Assembly (NCBI RefSeq): GCF_900116545.1
Contig: NZ_FPCK01000003.1
Coordinates: 496,001-560,000, forward strand
DNA length: 64,000 nt
From: Devosia crocina
GTDB taxonomy: Bacteria > Pseudomonadota > Alphaproteobacteria > Rhizobiales > Devosiaceae
Direction: 5' to 3'
Position 1 is the stretch's first letter. Each line of letters starts with the position of its first letter. Positions 55,198 to 64,000 of this stretch are shown piece by piece. The notes below the pieces were generated by a model. That model did not search any database. It saw nothing but the letters and a program-made list of their open reading frames with translations, and was not told the origin of the DNA. Made by a program: the position numbers and the translations under genes.

Positions 55198-55498
55198 CGG
55201 CGGGATATCCTCGCGAGGGTTTTGGGGTCTAAACTAACCTAGGAAGCAATTGCGGCAAGAGCGGGAAGGTTCCCGCGCGGTGTCGGGTTCCGGAGCATCT
55301 TTGCTGAAGCGGTTTTCTGGACATCTCTTCTGTCCACCGTCGTTGAAAGGGTGCGCAGGGGCTCAGCCTGAGGCCCCCCGAAGGGCAGCCCAATCCCTTG
55401 CCTGTCCTCCGCAGCGCCGGGGACCCGGGGATAAGTTTCTCGCTTCAAACAAAAACCCCGGCGCAAGGCCGGGGTTTTCAAAGGCTTAGCGACGCTTT
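55198..55498. other. Intergenic region between lolA and ftsK
   Basis: 301 bases with no gene. It holds the ftsK terminator (55452-55478), an imperfect hairpin near 55358-55377 and a short inverted repeat near 55261-55276. The lolA promoter is probably in its left half. Confidence 0.6.
55452..55478. terminator. Terminator of ftsK
   Basis: An 11-bp perfect stem (55452-55462 with 55468-55478) and 5-nt loop, A4 and T4 at the ends, 21 bases after the ftsK stop. Confidence 0.9.
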
Positions 55499-58216
55499 TC
55501 AGTAGCCGTCGGCATTGTTGCCGACGAGGATTTCCCGCTTGCCCGCGTGGTTGGCCGGGCTGATCACGCCTTCGCGCTCCATGCGCTCGATCAAGGTTGC
55601 GGCCTTGTTGTAGCCGATCGCGAGACGGCGCTGGACATAGGAGGTCGAGGCCTTCTTGTCGGTCAGAACCACATGCACCGCCTTGTCGTAGAGCTCGTCG
55701 CCCGAACCGGCATAGTCGTCGCCGCCCGAGGCGCCGCCATCCATGCCACCTTCATCCTCTTCCTCGGTGACCGAATCGAGATAGTCCGGCGCGCCTTGGC
55801 TCTTGAGGTGGTTGACGACGCTTTCGACCTCGTTGTCAGAGACAAAGGCGCCATGGAGGCGCTTGGTGCGGCCGCCGGATGCCATGTAGAGCATGTCGCC
55901 ATTGCCGAGCAGCTGTTCGGCGCCCTGCTCGCCCAGAATGGTGCGGGAGTCGATCTTGGACGTCACCATGAACGAGATACGGGTGGGGAAATTGGCCTTG
56001 ATCGTGCCGGTGATCACGTCCACCGATGGGCGCTGGGTTGCTGTGATCATGTGAATGCCGGCGGCACGCGCCATCTGCGCCAGGCGTTGGATGGCGCCTT
56101 CGATTTCCTTGCCCGCGACCATCATCAGGTCGGCCATTTCGTCGACAATAACAACGATATAGGGGAGTGGTTCGAGGTTGAACTCTTCGCTCTCGAAGAT
56201 CGCTTCGCCCGTTTCGCGGTCGAACCCGGTTTGCACCGTGCGGGTGATCGTGCGGCCTTCCTTGGCGGCCTCGGTCACGCGCTGGTTGAAGCCGTCGATA
56301 TTGCGGACCCCGATCTTGCTCATCTTGCGATAGCGATCTTCCATCTCGCGCACGGCCCATTTGAGCGCGACCACGGCCTTTTGCGGGTCGGTTACGACCG
56401 GAGTCAGCAGGTGCGGAATGCCGTCATAGATCGACAGTTCCAGCATCTTGGGGTCGATCATGATCATGCGGCACTGCTCGGGGCTCATCTGGTAGAGCAG
56501 CGAGAGAATGAAGGTATTGATACCCACCGACTTACCCGAACCGGTGGTACCGGCAATCAGCAGGTGCGGCATGCGCGCCAGGTCAGCGATGATCGGCTCG
56601 CCGCCAATGGTCTTGCCCAGGCAGATAGGCAGCTTGCCCTTCATCTTCTCGAAGTCGGACGAGGCCAGCATTTCCCGGAAGAACACGGTTTCGCGCGTCT
56701 GATTGGGCAATTCGATGCCGATGGCATTGCGGCCCGGCACGACGGCGACGCGGGCCGAAATCGCCGACATCGAGCGGGCGATATCGTCGGCCAGCGAAAT
56801 CACGCGGCTCGACTTGATGCCCGGGGCGGGCTCAAGTTCGAAGAGGGTCACCACAGGACCGGGGCGCACATTGATGATGTCGCCCTTGACGCCGAAATCG
56901 CCGAGCACTTCCTCGAGACGGCGGGCCATTTCTTCGAGACGTTCCGGCGCATGCTCGGGCGAGGGCCCTGAGCGCTTGGGTTCGGCCAGAAGGCTCAGCG
57001 CCGGCAGCTCGAAGCCCTGCGGTTCGTCGAGAAGGCTGGGCTGAGCTTCGCGGAACACGCGCTGACCCTGGGCCGGGCGCGGGGCAGGGGCGGTGACGCG
57101 GGGTGCGGAATGGTCGACCGGAGTAAAGCGGGAATCGCCCCGCTGGGTATGATTGGCCGCGGTCTGCAACACCGGCATATCGGGCGTGAAGGGAACGGCA
57201 TCGTCCTCTTCCTCGTCCGGATAATCGATCTCGGCATCGTTGTAATCGGTTTCGACATTGACGCGGCTGCGCGGCGCAGCGGCTGGCATGGCATCGAGGA
57301 CCGGCTCGACCGGGGCATGGATGCGGCGCTGCGTCGGGGCCTGAACCTCGGGCACGTACGAGCCATCTTCTTCACCGAGGCCCGGCTCGATATCGTGGTC
57401 GCCCAGTTCGTCGGGTTCGACGCGCGCGGCATGGTGGGCTCGGGCCCGCCGCCAGGCGGTGCGCACCGAATAGCCCATGTGCACCAGGGCGCCGAGGGCC
57501 ACTTCCACCAGCGGATTGGGCTCGGCTTCGTCTTCGTCCTCGGACGCGTTGCGCTTGGCGCTGCCGGCCTTGGCAGGCTGTGCGGCGACCGAGCTGCCAA
57601 GCCCCATGGCGACCCAAAGTGCGGCAAAAGCGGGAATGGCGATGATGATCGCAAACAGCGTCGCGGTAACCGGCTGGGGCGTATCCCCGGTGATCAGACC
57701 AGACAGATTGGTAAACAGCATGCCCGCAAGTCCGCCTAGCCCGGTGGGCAGCGGCCAGGTAGTGGGAGTGGGCGAAAAGGCAAAAACGCCGGTCGAGAGC
57801 AATACCGCCCCGATCCAGGAGAGGACACGCAGCGGCAGATGCGTGGGGCGGCGGCGCCGGGTCAGCGTCCAGCCCCACAGTGCCAGCGGCACGGTCAAGA
57901 CGATGCCGCCAAGCCCGAGGAATTGAAAGACGATATCGGCAATCACTGCGCCGGGAAAACCGAGCCAGTTCTGCGCGACCTTGGTCGTTGCATAGGAAAG
58001 CGAGGGGTCATCGACCGACCAGGTGCTGAGGGAGATCAGAATGATGGCCGAAAGGCCCAGCAGCAGCATGCCGGCCGTCCGCAAGGGGATGCGGATCGAG
58101 ATCACCGGTGCCGGTTTTGGCATCGCAGCGGCAGTTTTCTTGCGGGTCGCTCCACGCGGCGGCACGGGGCGGACATCATCAAGCGTCGGGACGGGATGGC
58201 TGGGCATGGCACGCAT
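55499..58216 (-). CDS. ftsK: DNA translocase FtsK
   Basis: Septum-bound ATPase that pumps chromosome ends apart before division. 905 residues from ATG 58216 (GGAA six bases before; an ATG at 58240 is also possible). Four N-terminal transmembrane helices (within about residues 45-200), a Pro/Asp/Glu-rich linker, then the motor: Walker A 'GTTGSGKS' near residue 555, Walker B '[13 protein letters not shown]', and a C-terminal gamma winged helix ([27 protein letters not shown]) that reads KOPS sites. lolA follows. Confidence 0.96.
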   Translation of the reverse strand: MRAMPSHPVPTLDDVRPVPPRGATRKKTAAAMPKPAPVISIRIPLRTAGMLLLGLSAIILISLSTWSVDDPSLSYATTKVAQNWLGFPGAVIADIVFQFLGLGGIVLTVPLALWGWTLTRRRRPTHLPLRVLSWIGAVLLSTGVFAFSPTPTTWPLPTGLGGLAGMLFTNLSGLITGDTPQPVTATLFAIIIAIPAFAALWVAMGLGSSVAAQPAKAGSAKRNASEDEDEAEPNPLVEVALGALVHMGYSVRTAWRRARAHHAARVEPDELGDHDIEPGLGEEDGSYVPEVQAPTQRRIHAPVEPVLDAMPAAAPRSRVNVETDYNDAEIDYPDEEEDDAVPFTPDMPVLQTAANHTQRGDSRFTPVDHSAPRVTAPAPRPAQGQRVFREAQPSLLDEPQGFELPALSLLAEPKRSGPSPEHAPERLEEMARRLEEVLGDFGVKGDIINVRPGPVVTLFELEPAPGIKSSRVISLADDIARSMSAISARVAVVPGRNAIGIELPNQTRETVFFREMLASSDFEKMKGKLPICLGKTIGGEPIIADLARMPHLLIAGTTGSGKSVGINTFILSLLYQMSPEQCRMIMIDPKMLELSIYDGIPHLLTPVVTDPQKAVVALKWAVREMEDRYRKMSKIGVRNIDGFNQRVTEAAKEGRTITRTVQTGFDRETGEAIFESEEFNLEPLPYIVVIVDEMADLMMVAGKEIEGAIQRLAQMARAAGIHMITATQRPSVDVITGTIKANFPTRISFMVTSKIDSRTILGEQGAEQLLGNGDMLYMASGGRTKRLHGAFVSDNEVESVVNHLKSQGAPDYLDSVTEEEDEGGMDGGASGGDDYAGSGDELYDKAVHVVLTDKKASTSYVQRRLAIGYNKAATLIERMEREGVISPANHAGKREILVGNNADGY

Positions 58217-58392
58217 TACTGTTCCGGGGCAGCGACCCATTCGCAGGGCCCCGTATTGCCCGTCATGCTAAACGGGGGTGGTTAATCGGGTGCTAACCGA
58301 GGTCTGGCCCGGTAAACACCTTTCTTCCATCCCTCAGATGCGTGGATCCGCGGGAGCTGAGCTGCCCTTCAGTAAAATCGGGAAAATGCTTC

Positions 58393-58468
58393 CCCGTGGA
58401 GTGCGGCCTGCCTTGTGCGTGGGAAGCCTCTGTGGCGGGCCAAGAGGAAGCAGGCCGCACGCCACGGG
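58393..58468. repeat. Structured palindrome with conserved loop, copy 1 (after amtB1)
   Basis: Outer stem of 7 + 11 bp (58393-58399 with 58462-58468; 58401-58411 with 58450-58460) around a 38-nt loop. Thirty-two loop bases are identical to the copy at 60446-60524, and can form an inner CCTCT-TGG-CGGG-CCA-AGAGG hairpin. It lies in the 3' region of amtB1. Confidence 0.75.
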
Positions 58469-58475
58469 AAAGAGA

Positions 58476-58491
58476 CGGCGCCGTGGCGCCG
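58476..58491 (-). terminator. GC hairpin after amtB1
   Basis: A 7-bp perfect stem (58476-58482 with 58485-58491), 2-nt loop; on the minus strand followed by TCTCTTT. It lies 18 bases past the amtB1 stop and just before copy 1 of the conserved-loop palindrome. Confidence 0.6.
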
Positions 58492-58509
58492 CCTATGACC
58501 ACTGAACGA

Positions 58510-59889
58510 TCAGTTATAGGCGCGTTCGCCATGGGTCGTCAGATCAAGGCCGTCGCTTTCGCCGGCCTCGCTGACCCGCGCCCCGCCGAAGATCGCCTTG
58601 ACGATCAGCATGGCAACAAGAGCCACGACGCCGGACCAGACGATAGCAATGATCACACCTGTCAGCTGCACCATGAACTGACCGGTAATCGAATAGGCAG
58701 CGGCATCGCCCAACGGATAGCCTCCAAGGCCCGGCGCTGCCACGATGGCCGTGCCGAGCGCCCCAACGATGCCGCCCACGCCGTGAATGCCGAAGACGTC
58801 GAGCGAATCGTCATATTTCAGCATCGGCTTGAGGGTGACGACGGCCCAGAGACAAACGATGCCGGCAATGGCACCGAGCACGATCGCCCCACCCACACCG
58901 GCAAAGCCCGCCGCTGGCGTAATAGCCACGAGACCGGCAACGGCTCCCGAAACGGCGCCCAGCGCCGAGGCGTGGCCGCGGGTAATGCGTTCCCCGAGGG
59001 CCCAGGCCAGGGCACCGGCCGCCGGAGCCAGAACCGTGTTGATCAGCGCCACGGCCGCGAGGGCATTGGCTTCCAGATTCGAGCCGGCATTGAAGCCAAA
59101 CCAGCCGAACCAGAGGAGCCCGGCACCGACATAGGTGAGAACCAGGTTATGCGGCGGGATCGGCTCTCGCATGAAGCCCATGCGTGGCCCAAGGACAATG
59201 GCGGCGACAAGCGCAGCGACGCCGGAATTGATGTGCACCACGGTGCCGCCGGCAAAGTCATAGGCGCCCATGCCAAACAAAAGGCCCGGACCCGACCACA
59301 CCATGTGCGCCATGGGCACGTAAGAGAAGGTGAACCAGATGGCGAGGAACGCCATCAACGCGCCGAACTTCATGCGTTCGGCGATGCCGCCCACGATCAG
59401 GGTCGAGGTGATGCAGGCGAAAGTGAGCTGGAAGACAACAAAGACCAGTTCGGGCAGTTCGAAGCCCGAAGAGAAGGTCGCGGCGGTGGATTCAAGTGTC
59501 ACGCCGGACAGGAAGAACTTCGAGAAATCGCCGATGAAAGCTGACAGACCACCTTCGGTAGGACCCGCAAAGGCCAAGGAATAGCCATAGGCCACCCAGA
59601 GAATGGCGATCATCGAAAAAGCGAGGAAGACTTGGGTCAGCACCGAGAGAATGTTCTTGGCGCGCACGAGGCCGCCGTAGAACAGGGCAAGGCCGGGAAT
59701 GGTCATGACGATGACGACCATGGTGGAGACGAGCATCCAGGCGACGTCCCCCTTGTCGACGACGGCAGCGGCTTCTTCGACGGCTTCGGCTGCAGCGGCA
59801 ACCCCGGGAGCAGCCTCCTGGGCAAGGGCTGGCAGTGCCAGCAAGAGGGAGGCCAATCCAGCACCCCCGAGCATTCTGACGAGTTTCAT
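58510..59889 (-). CDS. amtB: Ammonium transporter AmtB (copy 1, canonical type)
   Basis: 459-residue ammonium channel with a signal-like N-terminus (MKLVRMLGGAGLASLLLALPALAQ) and eleven helices. The twin-His site is present: His in 'GGTVVHINSG' and in 'FGIHGVGGIVG'. The C-terminal tail 'LDLTTHGERAYN' is the standard Amt end that contacts GlnK. It follows glnK1 on the same strand by 21 bases. GGAG precedes the start; a longer reading to 59910 is unlikely. Confidence 0.96.
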   Translation of the reverse strand: MKLVRMLGGAGLASLLLALPALAQEAAPGVAAAAEAVEEAAAVVDKGDVAWMLVSTMVVIVMTIPGLALFYGGLVRAKNILSVLTQVFLAFSMIAILWVAYGYSLAFAGPTEGGLSAFIGDFSKFFLSGVTLESTAATFSSGFELPELVFVVFQLTFACITSTLIVGGIAERMKFGALMAFLAIWFTFSYVPMAHMVWSGPGLLFGMGAYDFAGGTVVHINSGVAALVAAIVLGPRMGFMREPIPPHNLVLTYVGAGLLWFGWFGFNAGSNLEANALAAVALINTVLAPAAGALAWALGERITRGHASALGAVSGAVAGLVAITPAAGFAGVGGAIVLGAIAGIVCLWAVVTLKPMLKYDDSLDVFGIHGVGGIVGALGTAIVAAPGLGGYPLGDAAAYSITGQFMVQLTGVIIAIVWSGVVALVAMLIVKAIFGGARVSEAGESDGLDLTTHGERAYN

Positions 59890-59910
59890 TCTGTGTTCTC
59901 CGGAGGACAC

Positions 59911-60249
59911 TTAAAGAGCTGAGGCGCCGGTTTCCCCGGTGCGGATGCGGGTTACGGCCAGTAGATCAAGGATGAAAATCTTGCCATCGCCGATCCGGCC
60001 AGTCTGGGCGGAGTCGCGGATGGCGCTGCTCACCGCATCGGCAAGGGCATCGTCGACGGCGATTTCGAGCTTGAGCTTGGGCAGGAAGTGCACGGCATAT
60101 TCGGTGCCGCGATAGATCTCCGAGTGACCCTTCTGACGTCCGTAGCCCTTCACCTCCGTCACGGTCATGCCGTGCACGTCGAGCGAATTGAGCGCCTGCC
60201 GAACCTCTTCGAGCCGGGACGGCTTGATGATGGCAACCACCAGTTTCAT
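59911..60249 (-). CDS. glnK: Nitrogen regulatory protein P-II (GlnK, copy 1)
   Basis: 112-residue PII signal protein that senses ATP, ADP and 2-oxoglutarate and blocks AmtB when nitrogen is plentiful. T-loop 'GYGRQKGHSEIYRGTEYAVHF' with Tyr51, the uridylylation site; B- and C-loops 'TGRIGDGKIF' and 'IRTGE' are intact. It differs from copy 2 at only four residues (7, 69, 75, 93), although the DNA has many silent changes. Sigma54-like promoter 48 bases upstream. Confidence 0.97.
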   Translation of the reverse strand: MKLVVAIIKPSRLEEVRQALNSLDVHGMTVTEVKGYGRQKGHSEIYRGTEYAVHFLPKLKLEIAVDDALADAVSSAIRDSAQTGRIGDGKIFILDLLAVTRIRTGETGASAL

Positions 60250-60295
60250 TTGACCCCCTTGTCGCCCTTCGGCGCGATTGGAATGAAAAGGGAGA

Positions 60296-60311
60296 GTCAA
60301 ACCGCATGCCA
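60296..60311 (-). promoter_or_regulatory. Sigma54-like promoter of glnK1
   Basis: Minus strand TGGCATGCGGTTTGAC, close to the TGGCACG-N4-TTGCA consensus; the -24 GG is kept and the -12 element reads GA instead of GC. The conserved A is 48 bases from the glnK1 start, the same layout as at glnK2. Confidence 0.55.
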
Positions 60312-60445
60312 AATCAGGATGCAGGGAAATATCTAAGCTTATCAGTGAGCTAGTTCGATCGCACGCAAAGCGGCGCGGAATGTCGCAGCAGTTTGCGCAA
60401 TCCTTGAGCAGTTATCGTCAAGGCTGCCGGATATTTCGGCAGCGC

Positions 60446-60524
60446 TTGCAATGGGTGTGCAGCCCCGTTTGCGTGGGAAGCCTCTGTGGCGGGCCAAGAG
60501 GGTGGGGCTGCACGCCCAATGCAA
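60446..60524. repeat. Structured palindrome with conserved loop, copy 2 (after amtB2)
   Basis: A 21-bp stem (60446-60466 with 60504-60524) with one A-A mismatch and one G-U wobble, and a 37-nt loop of which 32 bases match copy 1 exactly. The stem sequence differs from copy 1, but pairing is kept. It lies in the 3' region of amtB2. Confidence 0.75.
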
Positions 60525-60528
60525 GGGA

Positions 60529-60553
60529 GCCGGCCGGGCAGGGCCCGGCCGGC
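60529..60553 (-). terminator. GC hairpin after amtB2
   Basis: An 11-bp perfect stem (60529-60539 with 60543-60553), 3-nt loop, 8 bases past the amtB2 stop. It holds the same place relative to the palindrome as the hairpin after amtB1. Confidence 0.65.
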
Positions 60554-60561
60554 ACATTCGG

Positions 60562-61944
<1,383 letters not shown>

Positions 61945-61966
61945 TGTTGTTCTCCTTGCGGCTCGG

Positions 61967-62305
61967 TTAAAGCGCCGAAGCGCCGGTTTCACCGGTGCGG
62001 ATGCGGGTGACAGCCAGCAGATCGAGGACGAAGATCTTGCCGTCGCCGATGCGTCCGGTCTGAGCCGAATCGCGAATGGCATTGCTCACGGCATCGGCAA
62101 TGGCGTCATCGACGGCGATTTCGAGCTTGAGCTTGGGCAGGAAGTGCACGGCATATTCGGTGCCGCGATAGATTTCGGAATGCCCCTTCTGGCGTCCATA
62201 ACCCTTCACTTCCGTGACGGTCATCCCATGCACATCGAGGGAATTGAGGGCCTGCCTCACTTCCTCGAGACGCGAGGGTTTGATGACGGCAACCACCAGC
62301 TTCAT
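61967..62305 (-). CDS. glnK: Nitrogen regulatory protein P-II (GlnK, copy 2)
   Basis: 112 residues, 108 identical to copy 1, with the same T-loop Tyr51 and ligand loops. It differs at residues 7 (Val), 69 (Ile), 75 (Asn) and 93 (Val), all conservative or surface changes. Paired with amtB2. The best sigma54-like promoter in the window lies 47 bases upstream, and a nested palindrome that could be an NtrC enhancer is about 190 bases upstream. Confidence 0.97.
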   Translation of the reverse strand: MKLVVAVIKPSRLEEVRQALNSLDVHGMTVTEVKGYGRQKGHSEIYRGTEYAVHFLPKLKLEIAVDDAIADAVSNAIRDSAQTGRIGDGKIFVLDLLAVTRIRTGETGASAL

Positions 62306-62350
62306 AAGATCCCCTTTCACTGCTTCTGCCTGTTCTGCAGCTCAGTTACA

Positions 62351-62366
62351 CTCAAGAGCCGTGCCA
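62351..62366 (-). promoter_or_regulatory. Sigma54-like promoter of glnK2
   Basis: Minus strand TGGCACGGCTCTTGAG: matches TGGCACG-N4-TTGCA except that the -12 GC is GA. It sits 47 bases before the glnK2 start, as at glnK1. Confidence 0.6.
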
Positions 62367-62469
62367 GACAGAGCGTTAGGCCGTAAAAAAGCCGGATTTC
62401 CGGGCGCTTTGATCCGCTGGCACCGGACACAATTGGAGCTCTTTTGCCAGGCGCTCAGTTCAACTGATG

Positions 62470-62506
62470 ATCTATTGTGCAGTGAGCAAAATTTTGCCCA
62501 ATAGAT
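62470..62506. promoter_or_regulatory. Nested palindrome upstream of glnK2 and ubiH
   Basis: ATCTATTG (62470-62477) pairs with CAATAGAT (62499-62506), and inside lies the perfect palindrome GCAAAATTTTGC (62486-62497). The centre is about 125 bases from the glnK2 sigma54-like promoter, a normal enhancer distance for NtrC. It could instead serve ubiH. Confidence 0.45.
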
Positions 62507-62584
62507 TGTCAATCAGCGTTGCGTCATCCGGCCCTCTTGCCGCCTCTTTGAGCGCAGGGGAGAATGGGACAAAAAGGAGTCTCG

Positions 62585-63799
62585 ATGACCAAGCCCCAGA
62601 CGCAATCGTTCGACGTGATCATCGTTGGGGGTGGGCCTGTGGGGATGACGCTGGCCCTGGCCTTAAGCCAGTCGCTGCGTGGCATTCGCCTGGGCCTGGT
62701 CGACCGGCGGCCGCTTTCCGTGCCGCGAGACAATCGCGCCTCGGCCATAGCGGCCGGTGTGCGCCGCGTCTTCGAGGCGCTCGGCGTCTGGTCCGACATG
62801 GAGTCGCAATCCCAGCCGATCCGGTCCATGCGCATCACCGATTCGGGCAGCGGCGACATAGCCCGCCCGCTTTTCCTTGAGTTCGGTGGCGATGTCGCGC
62901 CCGGCGAGCCCTTCGCCCATATGGTGCCGAACCAGGCCAGCGGCGCGGCGCTGCTCGCAGCGATTCAGGATGCCGTGGAGGTGATTGCGCCTGCCGAGAT
63001 CCTCGATTGGAGCGAAGGACGTTTGAGCCTTGCCGATGGGCAGGAATTGACCAGTCCGCTGATCATCGCCGCCGATGGCGCGCAATCGGCTCTCCGCCGT
63101 CAGGCTGGTATCACCACTGTGGGGCACGCCTATGGGCAAACGGGGCTCGTCGCCACCATTGCTCATGATCTGCCCCATGATGGCATCGCCTACGAGCATT
63201 TCCGCCCCGCGGGCCCCTTTGCGAGCCTGCCGCTGCCGGGCAATCGCTCTTCCCTGGTGTGGACCGAAACAGAGGAAGCCGCGCAACGCTATCTTGCCCT
63301 GCCGGCGGAGGCGCTCGCCGCGGAAATCGAGACCGTGATGGGCTCAACTTTGGGCGCCGTTACGCTTGAAGACAAATTGATGGGCTTCCCCCTGCGTCTG
63401 CAGATTGCCCGATCCTTTATCGGTCCGCGCCTCGCGCTGGTTGGGGACGCAGCCCACGTCGTCCATCCCATTGCTGGACAAGGCCTCAATCTCGGGCTCA
63501 AGGACGTTGCCGCGCTGGCCGAAGTGATCGTCGATGCGGTGCGGCTCGGCCTCGACCATGGGGGCGCCGAGGTGCTGGAGCGCTACCAGGCCTGGCGCCG
63601 GCTCGACACGGCCGGGATGGCCATGGTCACCGATGGGATGAACCGGCTCTTTTCCAACGATATCGCTCCGGTGCGTGCGCTACGCGATTTTGGGCTTGGT
63701 CTGGTGGACCGCACCGGCCCGGTCAAATCGGCCATGATCCGTGCTGCCGCCGGCCTCACCCAGGGCGGGCCGAAACTGCTTAGCGGTCTGCCGATCTAG
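62585..63799 (+). CDS. ubiH: UbiH/Coq6 family FAD-dependent ubiquinone hydroxylase
   Basis: 404-residue flavin monooxygenase of ubiquinone ring hydroxylation. FAD motifs: 'VIIVGGGPVGMTLALALSQ' at the N-terminus, 'AADGAQSALRRQ' and 'LALVGDAAHVVHPIAGQGLNLGLKDVAAL' in the second half. The start at 62585 follows AAAGGAG; seven more in-frame residues upstream are unlikely. Which ring position it oxidises cannot be told; some alphaproteobacteria use one broad-range enzyme (UbiL/UbiM types). Confidence 0.92.
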   Translation: MTKPQTQSFDVIIVGGGPVGMTLALALSQSLRGIRLGLVDRRPLSVPRDNRASAIAAGVRRVFEALGVWSDMESQSQPIRSMRITDSGSGDIARPLFLEFGGDVAPGEPFAHMVPNQASGAALLAAIQDAVEVIAPAEILDWSEGRLSLADGQELTSPLIIAADGAQSALRRQAGITTVGHAYGQTGLVATIAHDLPHDGIAYEHFRPAGPFASLPLPGNRSSLVWTETEEAAQRYLALPAEALAAEIETVMGSTLGAVTLEDKLMGFPLRLQIARSFIGPRLALVGDAAHVVHPIAGQGLNLGLKDVAALAEVIVDAVRLGLDHGGAEVLERYQAWRRLDTAGMAMVTDGMNRLFSNDIAPVRALRDFGLGLVDRTGPVKSAMIRAAAGLTQGGPKLLSGLPI

Positions 63800-63809
63800 G
63801 GGGGCGGGT

Positions 63810-63998
63810 TCAGCTTCCCCGCCTTGTCAGTGCCTGCACTTCCTCGGGCTCGACATTGCGTGCTTCGTCAAGGGCAAGCAACGGCACGCCCTTGACGATG
63901 GGAAAGGCAAGGCGCGCGGCAACTGAGATAAGTTCCTTGCCCTCGGCGCCAAGCGTCAGCCGGGTCTTGGTGAGCGGGCAGACCAGCATCTCAAGCAC
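63810..63998 (-). CDS. Trm112 family protein (possibly running past the window edge)
   Basis: 62 residues from a GTG at 63998, but the true start may lie just beyond the right edge. 'LEMLVCPLTKTRLTLGAEGKELISVAARLAFPIVKGVPLLALDEAR' is the Trm112/UPF0434 pattern; only one of the usual zinc cysteines (Cys in VCPLTK) is visible. Family members activate methyltransferases or are of unknown role. Convergent with ubiH; the stops are 10 bases apart. Confidence 0.85.
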   Translation of the reverse strand: MLEMLVCPLTKTRLTLGAEGKELISVAARLAFPIVKGVPLLALDEARNVEPEEVQALTRRGS

Positions 63999-64000
63999 GT

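Larger units (their letters stand above)
60250..60561. other. Intergenic region between glnK1 and amtB2
   Basis: 312 bases without a gene. From the right on the minus strand it holds the amtB2 terminator hairpin (60529-60553), the conserved-loop palindrome (60446-60524), a short inverted repeat CCTTGA/TCAAGG (60402-60423), and the glnK1 sigma54-like promoter (60296-60311). Confidence 0.7.

Overview
The window reads as chromosomal DNA from a GC-rich alphaproteobacterium of the order Hyphomicrobiales, most like Devosia/Pelagibacterium-type genomes. This placement is inferred from gene orders (tsaB-rimI-fur-plsC, mutM-ubiE-ubiB-dut, rpsT-dnaA-dnaN-recF-gyrB, ftsK-lolA), from CcrM-type GANTC sites and from general protein character; no 16S gene is present. 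About 60 protein genes, one tRNA and a dispersed family of intergenic palindromes are visible. No prophage, insertion sequence or CRISPR array was seen.

Layout. 1-11.4 kb (+): the 3' end of rpsA, a GNAT gene, sppA, ihfB, lapA, trpF-trpB-trpA, accD, a lone chemoreceptor and pncB. 11.4-16.7 kb: a leftward tsaB-rimI-fur-plsC operon divergent from lnt, then small stress and membrane genes and a tRNA-Leu(CAG). 16.7-20 kb: a GFA-type zinc protein, an NDUFA9-like reductase, a TrmA/RlmD-type RNA methyltransferase and a DUF2147 protein. 20-30.4 kb is the most accessory part: a leftward operon of a Gfo/Idh/MocA dehydrogenase, a DUF993 aldolase-like protein and a sugar-phosphate isomerase-like protein, a TauE/SafE permease, a divergent tctCBA carboxylate importer with a TetR gene, a PadR regulator with a clear operator, an orphan amino-acid binding protein and a SelW-like protein. 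30.4-44 kb: a class A penicillin-binding protein with an odd DPxTGQP-repeat tail, a small secreted HExxH protein, and the replication cluster gyrB-recF-dnaN-dnaA-rpsT. 44-50.4 kb: mutM divergent from ubiE-ubiB, a lipoprotein gene, dut, a ThiF/MoeB-like gene and infC, which starts at ATT. 50.5-58.2 kb: a hydrolase, GNAT, SDR and GST genes, uppP, lolA and ftsK. 58.5-64 kb: two tandem glnK-amtB operons, ubiH and the end of a Trm112-like gene.

How it fits together. Most genes are housekeeping: tryptophan and fatty-acid synthesis, NAD salvage, replication and repair, ubiquinone synthesis, envelope lipoprotein and peptidoglycan assembly, and nitrogen sensing. The best leads for something new are in the nitrogen region. 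Both amtB genes end in the same 3' architecture: a GC hairpin, then a larger palindrome. The two palindromes share an identical 32-nt loop, but their stems differ by compensated changes. Both glnK genes have sigma54-like promoters at the same distance from the start. Other leads are the uncharacterised DUF993 sugar operon with its own palindromic operator, and several conserved gene orders with a member missing (no folC after accD, no coaBC between ubiB and dut, no miaB-ybeZ-ybeY-corC beside lnt).
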